This document shows positions 10,207 through 21,018 of a DNA stretch of 64,000 nucleotides, in pieces. The stretch covers positions 1 through 64,000 of the forward strand of contig JAIXMO010000072.1 of NCBI GenBank assembly GCA_025677825.1, read 5' to 3'. The stretch is from Helicostylum pulchrum. Its lineage: Eukaryota > Mucoromycota > Mucoromycetes > Mucorales > Mucoraceae. A model generated the notes under the pieces. It saw nothing but the letters and a program-made list of their open reading frames with translations. It had not been told where the DNA came from and made no database searches. Position 1 is the stretch's first letter; each line of letters starts with the position of its first letter. A program made the translations under genes and the position numbers.

Positions 10207-11955
10207 TTAATGTGATACGCCATAGTCCCAAATCCTTATATCACCATCGTCAGATGTAGAGATGATCTTTGTATCACTAAGTCCGACAGCAGTGACAGGT
10301 CCACTATGGCCTTCCAGAGCGTACATACATTTACCGCTGCCTAAATCCCATACACGGACGGTTTTATCATGGGATCCAGATATAATTCGTAGCGTATCAA
10401 AAGCAAGACTCCAAACACCTTCTACATGCCCAAACAATGTACGAATACAATTTCCGGTATGCATATCCCATAACTTGATTGTATTATCCAATGAACCAGA
10501 TATAATAATAGGGTTTTCAGAAAGTTCAGCGGGTACCACTGGAGAAGATACTTTTTCAAGATTAAATCCGTTACTGCGTCTGTTATCGGTGGCACAACCA
10601 GGTTGGAACTCAGGCATTCGATTTCCATTACTGGAGGCGGCCATATTGATAGAAGACAGATCGGCATATTCATCCTCCGTATTAATTAATCGATGCGAAA
10701 AGCCTTTAGGGCTAGGCACAGCAATTTGAACTTGACCTACGTGACCATTAAACACACGAACACAAGTACGTGTTCGGATATCCCATAAACGAATTGTAGA
10801 ATCATCACCAGCCGATACTAACATTGTGTCATCTAGACAGAATCGAACAGAATTTACCCATTCCGTATGCCCAGTAAAAGTACAACATTCACCAGCTACA
10901 AAATCCCATACACGAATAGTATGATCTGTAGAACCACTTGCTAATAATTTTGAATTGAAGTGTAGACTTAATACACCACCAGTGTGACCTTCCAAAGTAC
11001 GTATACACTTTCCGGTTTGCCAGTTCCAGATCTTCAGGGTTTGATCCATGGAGGCTGTGACCAATTTAGCTTCATCAAATTGTAAAGCACGGATACAACG
11101 TGTGTGGCCAGTTAAAGTACGAATGAGATCACCTGTTTCTAAATTCCATATACGAACAGTTTTGTCATAAGACCCAGTCATCAATATATTACTACCATCA
11201 CAAAACTGTAAGCACATTACACCATCTGTGTGACCGCTCAAGATACGTAAATTGTACTTGTTATTTCTCCAATTTCGTTCCACTCTTAACCTTTCTGAAT
11301 AAACATCTTTCCAGGGTCTACGAGCGGCAGGAACCAATGTTGTTGTGGCACAATCTGAAGCTGAATTTCCTTGCGTACTAAAATTGATCTCTGCCAATGC
11401 TTCATTATCGTTATTTCTAATTTTTAATCTTTTATTCTCATTGATTGTATTTGTAGAATTTAATGCACTGGAGATTGGTCCGCATGCTGTTCGAAGTGGC
11501 TCTTCGCTTGGTTCAATTAAAGGTCGCTTTGGTAAAATAGTACGCTTCTTTTTGTTTAATAAAGGTAAACCCCAACCACATTTTGTACATTTCTTATCAA
11601 TATGTTGTTCACACATTCGGTGCCAAAGTGCGTCATCGTCTGCCAATGCCTTCCAGTTATGAGAGACTTGAGCTGCATTACAAAGTGACTTTGCATCAAG
11701 GTAAAAAAATATCTGTAAAGAGACTTCACAGGGTAAAATAGATAGAAAGTCAATTCGCAATAAAGGTTTAATTGCGTCATGAAGGAAAGATAGTTGAGGC
11801 ATACAGCAGGTAGATAAAAGACCTCTTAATATTAATGTACGTTGATCGGCTGGTGCTGCTGAAAATAACGACCAAATGTGTGTAATGGCTGCCTTATCTT
11901 CTCTAGGTAGCGATTCCATTTGCTAAAATAAGTGGTTAATATCCTCTTCTAGTGT

Positions 11956-11997
<42 letters not shown>

Positions 11998-12167
11998 ATA
12001 TATTTGTTTACTCTTTGTGCATTTTCAATGTCAAGTTCATCAGGTTGTCTTCGTTTGATCAGATCAGGTCGATGCCTATAACATAATTTTCGGGAATGTG
12101 CGACCTGATTAGGAACATGACGTGATAAAAAATCTTTAACTGGTAGTTTATCTTTCTGTTCGTTCAT
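10207..12167 (-). CDS. MET30: F-box/WD40 protein, MET30/sconB/SCON2 orthologue, SCF substrate receptor
   Basis: Two exons (12167-12012 and 11922-10207) give 623 aa. The N-terminus has 'CYRHRPDLIKRRQPDE', shared with fungal sconB. An F-box lies near residues 109-155 ('LPCEVSLQIFFYLDAKSL'), followed by 'KCTKCGWGLPLL', the diagnostic cysteine motif of MET30/sconB. Seven WD40 blades follow (GH...WD units from about residue 280 to the end), with an insertion of about 55 residues in blade five. In ascomycetes this protein recruits the sulfur bZIP activator to the SCF ubiquitin ligase and also responds to cadmium. The intron contains a (GT)n microsatellite. The bZIP likely to be its target is the next gene downstream on the same strand. 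Confidence 0.95.
11951..11994. repeat. (GT)n microsatellite in the MET30-like intron
   Basis: An almost pure GT dinucleotide run of about 44 nt with a single TATG interruption lies in the only intron of the gene. Confidence 0.95.
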
Positions 12168-12262
12168 TTTATTTACAACAACAAAAAAAGTAGTCGATAA
12201 AAAAAAAAGAAAAAAGGTTTATTTATTATCAGAAAAACAAATGTCACGTGACCCAGAATCTA

Positions 12263-14017
12263 TTATGATAAATCGATACAGGTATCAGTGGATAAGGCAC
12301 TTATTCTAAACTTTTTGATTCCCCTGCAATTGATACCAATAGAGATGCAACATTGATAACCAAGGTATTCTTGTTTTATTTCAGACAACAATGCAGTCAT
12401 TCCGTCAATTTTAAAGTGTCTCTTTTGATGACTTGTATTAATCATAATGATCCAACCTGGGTTATCGTGACCACCACCTAGTGTTGATATCCACGGAAAC
12501 TGTATTTCGCCTAATAGAGATAATAAATCCAAATCTGTATGTGGAATATCAATATAAACAGCATATTCACTTGTTCTACTATGGAAATTACGATGTAATG
12601 TTAAGTTCTTTAAGTTAGGGCAACTAAATGATAAAGTTGGAAAGAAATCAATTGATATTTGTGAGTTGGAAATAGCAAAATCAGTAATGGTTTCATTAAC
12701 ACTGTTGGTTGTAATATCTAGATCTGAATAATTGACATTGACTGATCGAAGTGTAGTACATTGTTCAATAATGCTATCAAGAAAGTGACTACATCCACGA
12801 GTATAAATAGGTGTTCCTTCATAAGTAATAAATATTTCGTTAACAAATGGTGAGAATTGTGAAATATAACTGGCATGAATTAACTGATCATCTGTTTCAA
12901 ATTGAGGTAGCTGTATATCAATATCTCGCTGCATACAATATTCGTTGATAGACATTGTAGAAAATACGAGAAATGTAATATTATTAGTATGATTGGTATT
13001 ATGTATATTTAACGTGGTATCATATTCCATATTTTGTGCTTGGGTCTTAAATATACCAGATAGGTATGTACTGGCCACTTGAGGAACCATATTGTAATCG
13101 TATCCTCTTAATATTAACTCTGCACTCTTTAACGAATTTATCCATTGAATCAACCCTGTATATTCTTCTTCATCTTTTAGCGAGATATCTAATAAGTTCA
13201 TACCATACGCCTCTAATGATACCAGCCTATTGAATTTATACATGATGTACCGTAAAAACAAGTATTCAAATTGATCATCTTCAGTTTTTAACTTTAGTAA
13301 TTTTAATGACGAATAGACTTGTCGAGATAATTGTCGAGCTTCAGAATTACAGCCTTTTAGAGTTAAAACAAGTTGTTCAAGTTGGGTGCACGTACTTAAA
13401 ATGTACTCTAATTCATCAATACATGTAATAGGACAATTCGTCATATCCAAAACACAAAGACTGGGGAACTGACTTAAATAAAAAACTGGTTCTGCATCAA
13501 AATAAAGTGTTGTTAAAGAACTTCTGAACTTGTAAGCACATTCTTTATACAACTCTAAACCGATACGATTACCATCCGGAAACGATTCCAGTTTGTTCCA
13601 TTTCGCATCTTCAGTTAACGAAAGCAACGCGGTAACAACCACATTATTTAAGTTTTGTGTACAGTCCACTGTAGTTACATTAGGACAATGAGTTGCTAAA
13701 GCCTGAAAGTGTTGTGAAGATAAGGTTGAGCCTACACCCAAACTTTGCATGACAGCTGTTTTGGGTGAGTGATTAAAGAAGAGTCTCTTTACAAAAATTC
13801 CAGGTGAGGGAATACCAAGTGCCTTGTTTTGATCATTTATACAAGTGAGAAATAGATTGATACCAAATGAGGTCTTAAATTCGACATCTTTATAAAAGTT
13901 TCGTTTTGCTGCAAGGTGCCAAGAGTGACAAACGAACTGACAATTGAATAAATCATTGGTAGATACTTGCTCAAATATGTGTTGCAATATTTCTGCTGGT
14001 AAAATCTTTTGCTGCAT
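12263..14017 (-). CDS. F-box protein with leucine-rich-repeat-like body
   Basis: A single exon of 584 aa. The first 45 residues form an F-box: 'LPAEILQHIFEQVSTNDLF' then 'CQFVCHSWHLAAKRNFYKDV'. The rest has repeated L-x-x-L-x-L and 'LKNLTLHRN'-type segments, as in the many fungal F-box proteins with irregular leucine-rich repeats. It presumably joins an SCF ubiquitin ligase through Skp1; its target is unknown. The start is ATG at 14017; an in-frame TTG just upstream is ignored. Its 5' side abuts the inverted-repeat element at 14048-14294, which leaves only about 30 bases of unique upstream sequence. Confidence 0.85.
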   Translation of the reverse strand: MQQKILPAEILQHIFEQVSTNDLFNCQFVCHSWHLAAKRNFYKDVEFKTSFGINLFLTCINDQNKALGIPSPGIFVKRLFFNHSPKTAVMQSLGVGSTLSSQHFQALATHCPNVTTVDCTQNLNNVVVTALLSLTEDAKWNKLESFPDGNRIGLELYKECAYKFRSSLTTLYFDAEPVFYLSQFPSLCVLDMTNCPITCIDELEYILSTCTQLEQLVLTLKGCNSEARQLSRQVYSSLKLLKLKTEDDQFEYLFLRYIMYKFNRLVSLEAYGMNLLDISLKDEEEYTGLIQWINSLKSAELILRGYDYNMVPQVASTYLSGIFKTQAQNMEYDTTLNIHNTNHTNNITFLVFSTMSINEYCMQRDIDIQLPQFETDDQLIHASYISQFSPFVNEIFITYEGTPIYTRGCSHFLDSIIEQCTTLRSVNVNYSDLDITTNSVNETITDFAISNSQISIDFFPTLSFSCPNLKNLTLHRNFHSRTSEYAVYIDIPHTDLDLLSLLGEIQFPWISTLGGGHDNPGWIIMINTSHQKRHFKIDGMTALLSEIKQEYLGYQCCISIGINCRGIKKFRISALSTDTCIDLS

Positions 14018-14047
14018 CAAAGAAAAAGTAAATTTGTTACAGTCGTT

Positions 14048-14066
14048 CCAATTTAAGGATTTAGTG

Positions 14067-14107
<41 letters not shown>

Positions 14108-14294
14108 AGGAACATAGAGCTTGAAATTCGAACTTAAATTCGTAGATAAATGTTAAAAGCCTGGACCAAACTAGATACCTACCGCATACGATATTCCCGG
14201 CCAAGCATCTTCTGGGGTCGGATACAATGAAACTGAAAAATGTTGTAACAAGTTCCTAAATAGAGAAAAAGCTTACGCTAAATCCTTAAATTGG
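14048..14294. mobile_element. Non-autonomous element with 17-19 bp terminal inverted repeats (MITE-like)
   Basis: The left end CCAATTTAAGGATTTAG is an exact inverted match of the right end CTAAATCCTTAAATTGG. Just inside the left end is an uninterrupted run of about 39 A. The interior contains the same block ('GATAAATGTTAAAAGCC', 'CCAAGCATCTTCTGGGGTC', 'AACAAGTTCCT') found at 6735-6905 and 59236-59685. No coding capacity. Target-site duplication is not clear. It sits in the promoter of the F-box gene ending at 14017. Confidence 0.85.
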
Positions 14295-14407
14295 TAGACT
14301 GTCGTCTTGAAAAAATTAAAATTAAAGCCGTGATGGTATGTAATTAATATTTATCAAGGTCTAAAACTATTATTAAAAAGGAGAGAGAGAGATAAAAGAG
14401 GGGACTT

Positions 14408-16104
14408 TTACATGGATCTTCTTGTTTCTGATGTTGTAACAGGATGAGCAGCAGTAGATACAGTTCTTTTAGGCACAGGTGGTTTCTTAACGCCTACGAC
14501 ACCACCGCCCATTGATACGCTTTGTATATTATTCGGTGTCGTTTTACGTCGCATAATATTTGAAAATGCACTGTTCGTCTTCTTTTTAGATACCATGGCT
14601 GGAGTACCATCTTTATTGTGAACGTGTAACCGTTGAGCATGCCCAACAATACAACTAATCAAATCATTATACGTTTCTGCGTCCATCTTTAACTGTTCAC
14701 GTTGATCTAATAAATTGTCTAGATAATCTACAGCCTGTCTTTGTAATCTACTTAATTCTATCACCATGGCATTTAATTTTACATCAGGGAATACACGAAT
14801 TGTTTCTGTGGTAACACAAAATAAATATTTACACAATAAGATTTTTTTTTTATATATATATTTACCTTCTGTTAATTCACAGTAAGCTCTAGCAATATCA
14901 ATATCCAATTCCATTTCTTGATCTGCTTCTTTTTTAGCTTCTTTTGTAGTTTCATCCATTTTATTAGTCATTACTCTTAATCCTCCTGTAGCCGAAGCGG
15001 ATCTTAGGTGTGTTTGTGATCCATCGGGTGAAGAAGGTAAAGACGTACTCGATGCGTTTGCAGTACATGGTCCATTTACTGTTTGTCTTTTCTTGGTTGT
15101 ATTAATATGGCTAGGTGATGCAGGTGAAGAGTGCGATTTCTATTTTATATCTTTTTTTTAATTTCCTTCTCTTTATTCCTAATATGTACAAATAAATAAA
15201 TACCTCTTCTGAACTAAAAGTGACACCTAATGCATTTAAGTAAGATTTGTTTGTTTCTGATCTTGTCCATTGGAACTGACCAACTGCACCTGTCACTGGA
15301 TTGTAGAACACTGTATCGCGCGAAAGTTTCGTCCATAAATCACGACTAATGTAATATACACATGTAACCATTGTTAACTACACACCCATTTCATTCTGTT
15401 ATACTAGCCCTTTACCTGCACGGTGTATTCAAAATATCTTTATCGTAGTAATTTTGTTCTATAGGTGATAATATCATTTTGCTTTCTTCTCCCCACATTG
15501 TGTTCAGATAATTTTCAATAAATACAGTTAAATCCTCTGGCTTATTTTCTAGCACATTTACCTATATTTTTTTTTTATCAGCAACTATGCATTATTTACA
15601 CATATATAAAAAAGTATTTAAATTTACATAAAGTTCAGCTTCTGTTGGTATCACCAACTGTGTTTCTTCTTCTTTTACTGGTTCTTCAAAGTCATCAAAG
15701 TCTCCAAAGTCGTCGTCATTAGCTGCGTCCACAAAGTCATTATCGAATTCACCAAACTCATCAAAATCTTGATCATCTTGAGCCGGAGATTCCTCACCAA
15801 AGTCTTCGAATTCTTCTTCATCTTGAACTTGCAATTCCTGACTAAATTCTTCAAAGCCATTTTGTGCGTTTAATTCCTGTCCAAAGTCAAGGTTGTTTGA
15901 AGACAATGGTTTATCATTAGACGCTTCTACTGAATCGGCTATACGCTCTATTGTTGTTTGCTCTATTTCTGGTTTATCTTGTTCTGTGTCTGTCAAAGTA
16001 TTAGTGGTGGGATTTAAAGTTAGAGATGTCTCCACAGTTAACGATTTAACATCATCCTTTACGGATTCAATGGCAGATTCGCCCAATTTTAGCTCCAGAG
16101 ACAT
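14408..16104 (-). CDS. Aftiphilin/Laa2-like clathrin-vesicle accessory protein
   Basis: Five exons (16104-15628, 15561-15416, 15345-15204, 15139-14866, 14805-14408) give 478 aa. The N-terminal third is acidic with many F-G-D-F, E-F-G-E-F and D-F-D-D-F motifs, the short peptides that bind AP-1/GGA appendage (ear) domains. The middle has 'SRDLWTKLSRDTVFYNPV' and 'FQWTRSETNKSYLNALGV', resembling the W-x-x-L...W...S-x-x-N-x-x-x-L-x-A-L-G box of aftiphilin clathrin-binding regions. The C-terminus has a coiled-coil-like segment and a basic tail. In animals and yeast these proteins work with AP-1 at the trans-Golgi and endosomes. The upstream side is directly bordered by the RuvC pseudogene relic. 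Confidence 0.7.
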
Positions 16105-16164
16105 GATATAATTTAAAAACAAAACAAAAGGCGAAAATGCAACACCAGGAAAACCTAAAAAGAA

Positions 16165-18640
16165 AAAAGAAAACTGAGCTTTAATTTTGCTAATTTCATT
16201 GATTTGTGGGACTATACACTTCAACCGACAGACTTTCATCCTGGATCAATAAAACGTGGCCTATAAACATCTTCAACCTCTTTGAAAGTTAAATCTTGTA
16301 AATGTAGGTCACGATTTGGTATAGAGACCGTACCATCTTGTTTAGGTTCTATACATCTGTAGAAAAGAAAGTCCATACAAAATACATCAGACCTGATAAT
16401 GTTACCAAATAATATGTCGTTTTCTCCATTTGGCATCAGCTTCTCAATTCTATTATTATTATGGTATGGTAAATTTGTTTGTTTAAATTTGTATATATGT
16501 ATTGTGTATGAATATATTTATCTTTACCTATAATATCAATAATTTAAAATTGAAAACACGATAAATCATTTGAAGTTGTTTCTCGTATCCGCTAAGTAAA
16601 GTGATTCTGAGAAGGAGGACTTAAGGAATTGGCGCTAATAACGACGAATCTCCAAAGAATGGACGGTTTTGATAGAAGAAAAAAACGACGTGGAAGAGGT
16701 AGACGACGTATATCATATGCGTAACGACACGAATGCTCTTCTTCGTACTGATGTAAAATGTACTTGATACACTACCTGTAAGCTTTTTCAGAAGCTGCAG
16801 ATAAACTGAGCAGGGTAACCTTTCGATTAACCAGATTTTTTAATGGTTCGCATACCTGGTCGATACAATTTTTCACCGCGTCCTCGGACAAGTAACCTTG
16901 CTGTACAATAATATTGTTGGGTCATTTGGGATTCCCCTTGCAAATCAATTGGTAACAATAATCATAAACAATGTTCTTGATACACTACGAAAAAAAATCG
17001 GTGTTTTTAAGTGTTTTAAACACCTAAAAAAAAGGTACTTTTTACCGTGCACAAAGTGACATGGAAACCATCAAAGGCCACCTAAAGTCACTTCAAAATC
17101 ACTTTCTTCTGCTTACTTTAAAACCACTTTAAATCACTTTAAACCACTCTAATCGCTTTATTTTGTGTTATAATAAACTCTCACTTTTATTATTGCCGTT
17201 TATACTGTTAAGCACAGTGAATATACGCAAATGTATAATATCTCCTTTGAAAATGGTTATATTTCGATTGAACTTACCTTTTTTCTAAACAAACATGAGC
17301 CTTGGAGTTAACGACTTTCCTAATTAGCAGTTGTGTTGTAAATTTTATTAGTAAAGATCACAGTACGTTTATACGGTTTACTTACTTTAATTTGGGCGTC
17401 TATTACATTAAGATGTCATTTTGGTAGTATAGTAGCATTCTCTAATATAATATCGTGATTAGTACCGTAATAGCCACAGTCCGAATCATAAACAAACTTA
17501 ACAAATCTACCATTAATTTTAAAGGTTTTGAGAAAAACTGACAGTTTGCAATATACAAGCTATTCCAAAAGGATTAATTGACTGATTGGTAACTAGAAAT
17601 AAAAAGCATAATAGTCAAAAAAAAGCGCAGGTTAATAGTGCATTTACCTTTTTAGCATTAATTGCTAAGCTCAATCCCTGAAAGTAAGTGTTTTTTTTTA
17701 AAAAAAAAAGGTTGACAAAATAAGCATGATTTATTAGCAACATGTTGGAAGACAGTGCTGTATAAGAGTAGCTCTCGGGTAAATACTCATTCTTTTTGAC
17801 TAAGCTTCTGATTTTTTTTTATTAAACAAGAGATTAAAAAGAAAGAAAAAGAAAATTTTAAATAACCTCTTTTTCACTTTCAACACTTTAAACCACTTTT
17901 AAGAAATTTATTTTGACACTTTAAAACACTTTAAAACACTTTCTTGTTAGGTCGCTAAAAATAACACCTAAAAGTACCTTTATATCACTTTCTCGGCAGG
18001 TGTTTACAAAAAACATCTGAAAAAACACTTTTAAATCACCTCAAACCACTAAAAACACCGATTTTTTTCCGTGGTGATAGTAGCATAATCCATATTCTGT
18101 TGAGCTTTAAATGAGCCCCATCATACAGATACAGCATGCCAGATGGTGAATTGTTACTTTGTGTAACTCGTTTTTCGTTAACCATTTGACAGATAGAGTG
18201 CCAGAATTGTTGTCTAAATATACAACGAGGTAAACCGTTATTTTCTTTTTGGTTAGAACGATGCGCAATATAATAATTGACAAATAACTGGACCCGGAAT
18301 ACTATTTCCCTGATATCTCGACTGGATGAAATAACAAATGCATTCAGACGAATTATTTCGTACCTGTGTCGAAAGTCGCTACAGATGTGCTGTTACTGGC
18401 CTTACCTTTACTTCCACTCTGTATAATATGATCGCATCCCATATTGGGCTTCAAGCCTGGATCATATAAACCCCCTTCACCACAGTGAGCATAATCTTTA
18501 TGACTGATCAAAATAGAATACTCAGCTTTTATCTGCTCTATTAAATTATATTAAAGATGACGTAGCTAATGATGATGAACGCCCTTATTTAGATGATAAA
18601 CTTATTCGATGGCATGTCGACTTTATATGCTCAAAATTTT
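16165..18640 (-). pseudogene. Fanzor-like RuvC nuclease pseudogene, split by an inserted element
   Basis: Minus-strand pieces in order: 18390-18080 reads 'IIRLNAFVISSSRDIREIVF' and 'VQLFVNYYIAHRSNQK'; 16980-16590 reads 'NIIVQQGYLSEDAVKNCIDQ', 'VNRKVTLLSLSAASEKAYR', a stop, then 'RRLPLPRRFFLLSKPSILWR'; 16440-16170 reads 'NGENDILFGNIIRSDVFCMD', 'VYRPRFIDPG', a stop and 'KSV'. The F-I-D-P-G-x-K segment fits the first RuvC motif of TnpB/Fanzor proteins, where the Asp is catalytic. At least three stops and several frame changes are present, and the C-terminal half is absent where the aftiphilin-like gene's 5' end begins. Family assignment is by motif pattern and is less certain than for the copies at 26.5 and 57 kb. 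Confidence 0.55.
16984..18075. mobile_element. 1.1 kb element with about 26-bp terminal inverted repeats, inserted in the RuvC pseudogene
   Basis: Left end ACTACGAAAAAAAATCGGTG (continuing TTTTTA) and the inverted right end ACCACGGAAAAAAATCGGTG (continuing TTTTTA) match at 24 of 26 positions. Both subterminal regions carry clusters of CACTTTAAA/CACTTTAAAACACTTT repeats in inverted orientation (about 17080-17165 and 17870-17995), which look like transposase binding sites. No transposase ORF is visible, so the element is non-autonomous. The flanks GATAC and GATAG may be a target-site duplication. The host pseudogene continues on both sides, so the insertion is later than the gene. Confidence 0.75.
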
Positions 18641-19074
18641 AATCATGTTATAAAAATATGAAGAATAAAAAACTGGGTATACTCTTCCCCCTTATGACTT
18701 GTAACCCGCAGTCGCTAAATGGTTTGAATATTGATATTACGATATAATTAAATTGAGCATACTGCTCTCATCATCTATTTATCCTTATCGCTGTAAGTAT
18801 CTTGATGAGTGTAAATTAAACAAAGGTTATTTTTTTTTTTTTTTTTTTCGTATGCTTGTATTTTAGTGGTGATAGGACTTTTATTTATTTATTTATTTTA
18901 AAAAAAGGGAATCTACATGTAAGAAAAAAAAATAGCATATTTAGAGGGCATATATATGAGTTATACTACTACTGACTAATTACTACTGTTTGCTTGCGGA
19001 TAAATATAATAGCATAGTAGTGTTAACATTTGATTAGATTCTGCAGTACTATATTTAACAAAATGACGCCGCTG

Positions 19075-19123
<49 letters not shown>

Positions 19124-19917
19124 TATATTTATTCTCTTGCGAACTGATTCAATCGTGTATTAGGTATGAGACACACATATACATGCAATCTTGGATATAT
19201 AGAAAAATAGAGTATTTTAAACGTGTGTATCACCGTGTACAAGGCTCGTTACACGAAGCTGCTACATAACCTTTAAATGGTCTGTGTGAAACATTCGTAT
19301 CATGAACAACTAAATTTTACTCCCCAACTAATAAAAATAGACTGACCGAGAAACTATGCAATGCGAACTTTTTAGTTGGAATATAACATACCTAAATTTT
19401 ATCTACTGTATGTAATAAATTGATATACACATAAGTATCGATAGAAAGTATATTCACAATAGTTATCTTGGTATTGTATGAATGACTGATATTTCTAACC
19501 TTTTTTTTTTTTTTTTTTTTTTTTTTTCTGTTAGATTAACAGTACACGGCCGGCATTTTTATTATAACACTAAATAACAACAAAAACATTTAACTGTGAA
19601 ATTAGTTCTGACTGTGATGTTTAGCAGAGCCGTCTCGTGATGTAGATCTATTTACCACAATAAATACGCTGGTCGACGATTTTGTTTATGTATAAAATTA
19701 TAATAGGGGCTATCAACTGTAAAGTAATCTTTCATTTTGTTTGGTTAGGCGAGTAAATATGTATTATCTGCATATTATGCATTTATATATGCTGTCTATA
19801 AGAAAGGGTTTTTTTTCTTTTTCTCTCTCTCTTTTACTTTTTTATTCCCTTATTTATTTATACATAATTGGCTAAATAGCAAAAAATAAAATAAAAAAGG
19901 ATAATAAGGAATACTAA
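18641..19917. other. Intergenic region, no gene recognised
   Basis: About 1.3 kb. It has two long homopolymers (A39 near 19081-19119 and T27 near 19501-19527), a (TTTA)n tract near 18883-18898 and otherwise AT-rich sequence. The plus-strand ORF at 19030-19269 is mainly created by the A39 run and was not accepted. The last few hundred bases, with TC-rich sequence before 19850, should be the promoter of the membrane protein gene that follows. Confidence 0.6.
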
Positions 19918-21018
19918 ATGTCCAATAATCAACTTGATAGCTTAAAGGAATCGCATCATCCAATTCACGCTTTTTATGCTCCACCACCCACTGGATTTAT
20001 TTTGAGTGACGATACTGATATTAAAGATTCTAAACCTGTTATTGCCACTACTTTATCGATAAAACCTATCGGTACTAGTGTCCCAAAACCAAAAGCATCC
20101 GTGGTATCTATTAATAGTAATCGGTTTGTTACCACAGTATCCGTTATATCTACTGTACCATCTGTCACACCAGTGAATAGAAAACCACCACCTTTTATCA
20201 ACAATGTAAATGATCCATCTTTCAATAGTAAAACGCCAATGAATCGAGAAAATAAAGATGATTTACCCTGGCTCGCTCCTTTATTGGGCGTTTTAGGTAC
20301 ATTGGGGGTAGTTGCTATATGTATAATTTACTTGGTTGGACGCAATAGAAAGAAAAAAGCCAATGCAACTTTTAGTGATGAAACCAATGATCAATACATG
20401 GCACGCCACTTTCCACAACAACAACAACATTTACAAGTCATACCAAATAGTTATCAAAGTTGGGCTAGCCTTAGTACAATCAATACATCTGCAGAAAATA
20501 ACCAAGAGAAAAAGAATATTATTATCCACCAGCAAGAACATGTCCCTCCTCCTCCTGCCTATACATCTATTAGACAAAAGAGAATGACTGCAGATACTTT
20601 AGTGGATGAAAATAATATTTCCATGTTGCTCAAAAATCAATATGCTCCACAACTTGCATTTAGTCCCAGTCTTGTTGCAGGCGAGTTCCAGCAACAGCAG
20701 CAATTGGAAGAAAGACCTCCCTTGCCGACTATTTCTCCTTCAAACACATTAATTGATAATGCTGGTGTATTGTCAGGTACAAGTCAACCAAAAGTACAAG
20801 TCTATCATTATTCATTCGATCAACGTCCAAAAAAAATTGAAATTTACGAACCTCAAGTAAACTTACATGATGGAGAAAATCCCTTTATCCCTTATTCCTA
20901 CTCTAACGATGAAGACAAGGAGAATACCGAGACAAAAAAAAAGGAAGACCATCATGATGTTGTGAATGTGAATGTGAAAAATAATTATAATAGTAATAAT
21001 AATAATGATACAGTATAA
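19918..21018 (+). CDS. Single-pass membrane protein with S/T-rich ectodomain and PPxY motif
   Basis: A single exon of 366 aa. Residues about 1-115 are rich in S, T, V and P ('VTTVSVISTVPSVTPVNRK') with no signal peptide. One membrane helix follows near residues 121-142 ('WLAPLLGVLGTLGVVAICII') with a basic stop-transfer 'GRNRKKK'. The cytoplasmic side is low complexity, with Q runs, a 'PPPPAY' sequence (a PPxY ligand for WW domains of Rsp5/Nedd4 ubiquitin ligases) and an N-rich end. The layout resembles Mid2/Wsc-like or mucin-type surface sensors, but no Wsc cysteine domain is present. I do not recognise the exact family; a surface or vacuolar trafficking role is only an inference. Confidence 0.7.
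   Translation: MSNNQLDSLKESHHPIHAFYAPPPTGFILSDDTDIKDSKPVIATTLSIKPIGTSVPKPKASVVSINSNRFVTTVSVISTVPSVTPVNRKPPPFINNVNDPSFNSKTPMNRENKDDLPWLAPLLGVLGTLGVVAICIIYLVGRNRKKKANATFSDETNDQYMARHFPQQQQHLQVIPNSYQSWASLSTINTSAENNQEKKNIIIHQQEHVPPPPAYTSIRQKRMTADTLVDENNISMLLKNQYAPQLAFSPSLVAGEFQQQQQLEERPPLPTISPSNTLIDNAGVLSGTSQPKVQVYHYSFDQRPKKIEIYEPQVNLHDGENPFIPYSYSNDEDKENTETKKKEDHHDVVNVNVKNNYNSNNNNDTV

Noticed and set aside
16753..16990. Two 'CTTGATACACTAC' sites 211 bases apart, considered as a target duplication of another insertion
   Set aside because: The intervening sequence continues the relic's reading frame, so nothing seems inserted between them; probably an internal repeat or chance.
19030..19269. 79-codon ORF with a poly-lysine core
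   Set aside because: The lysine run is just the A39 tract; the rest has no features.
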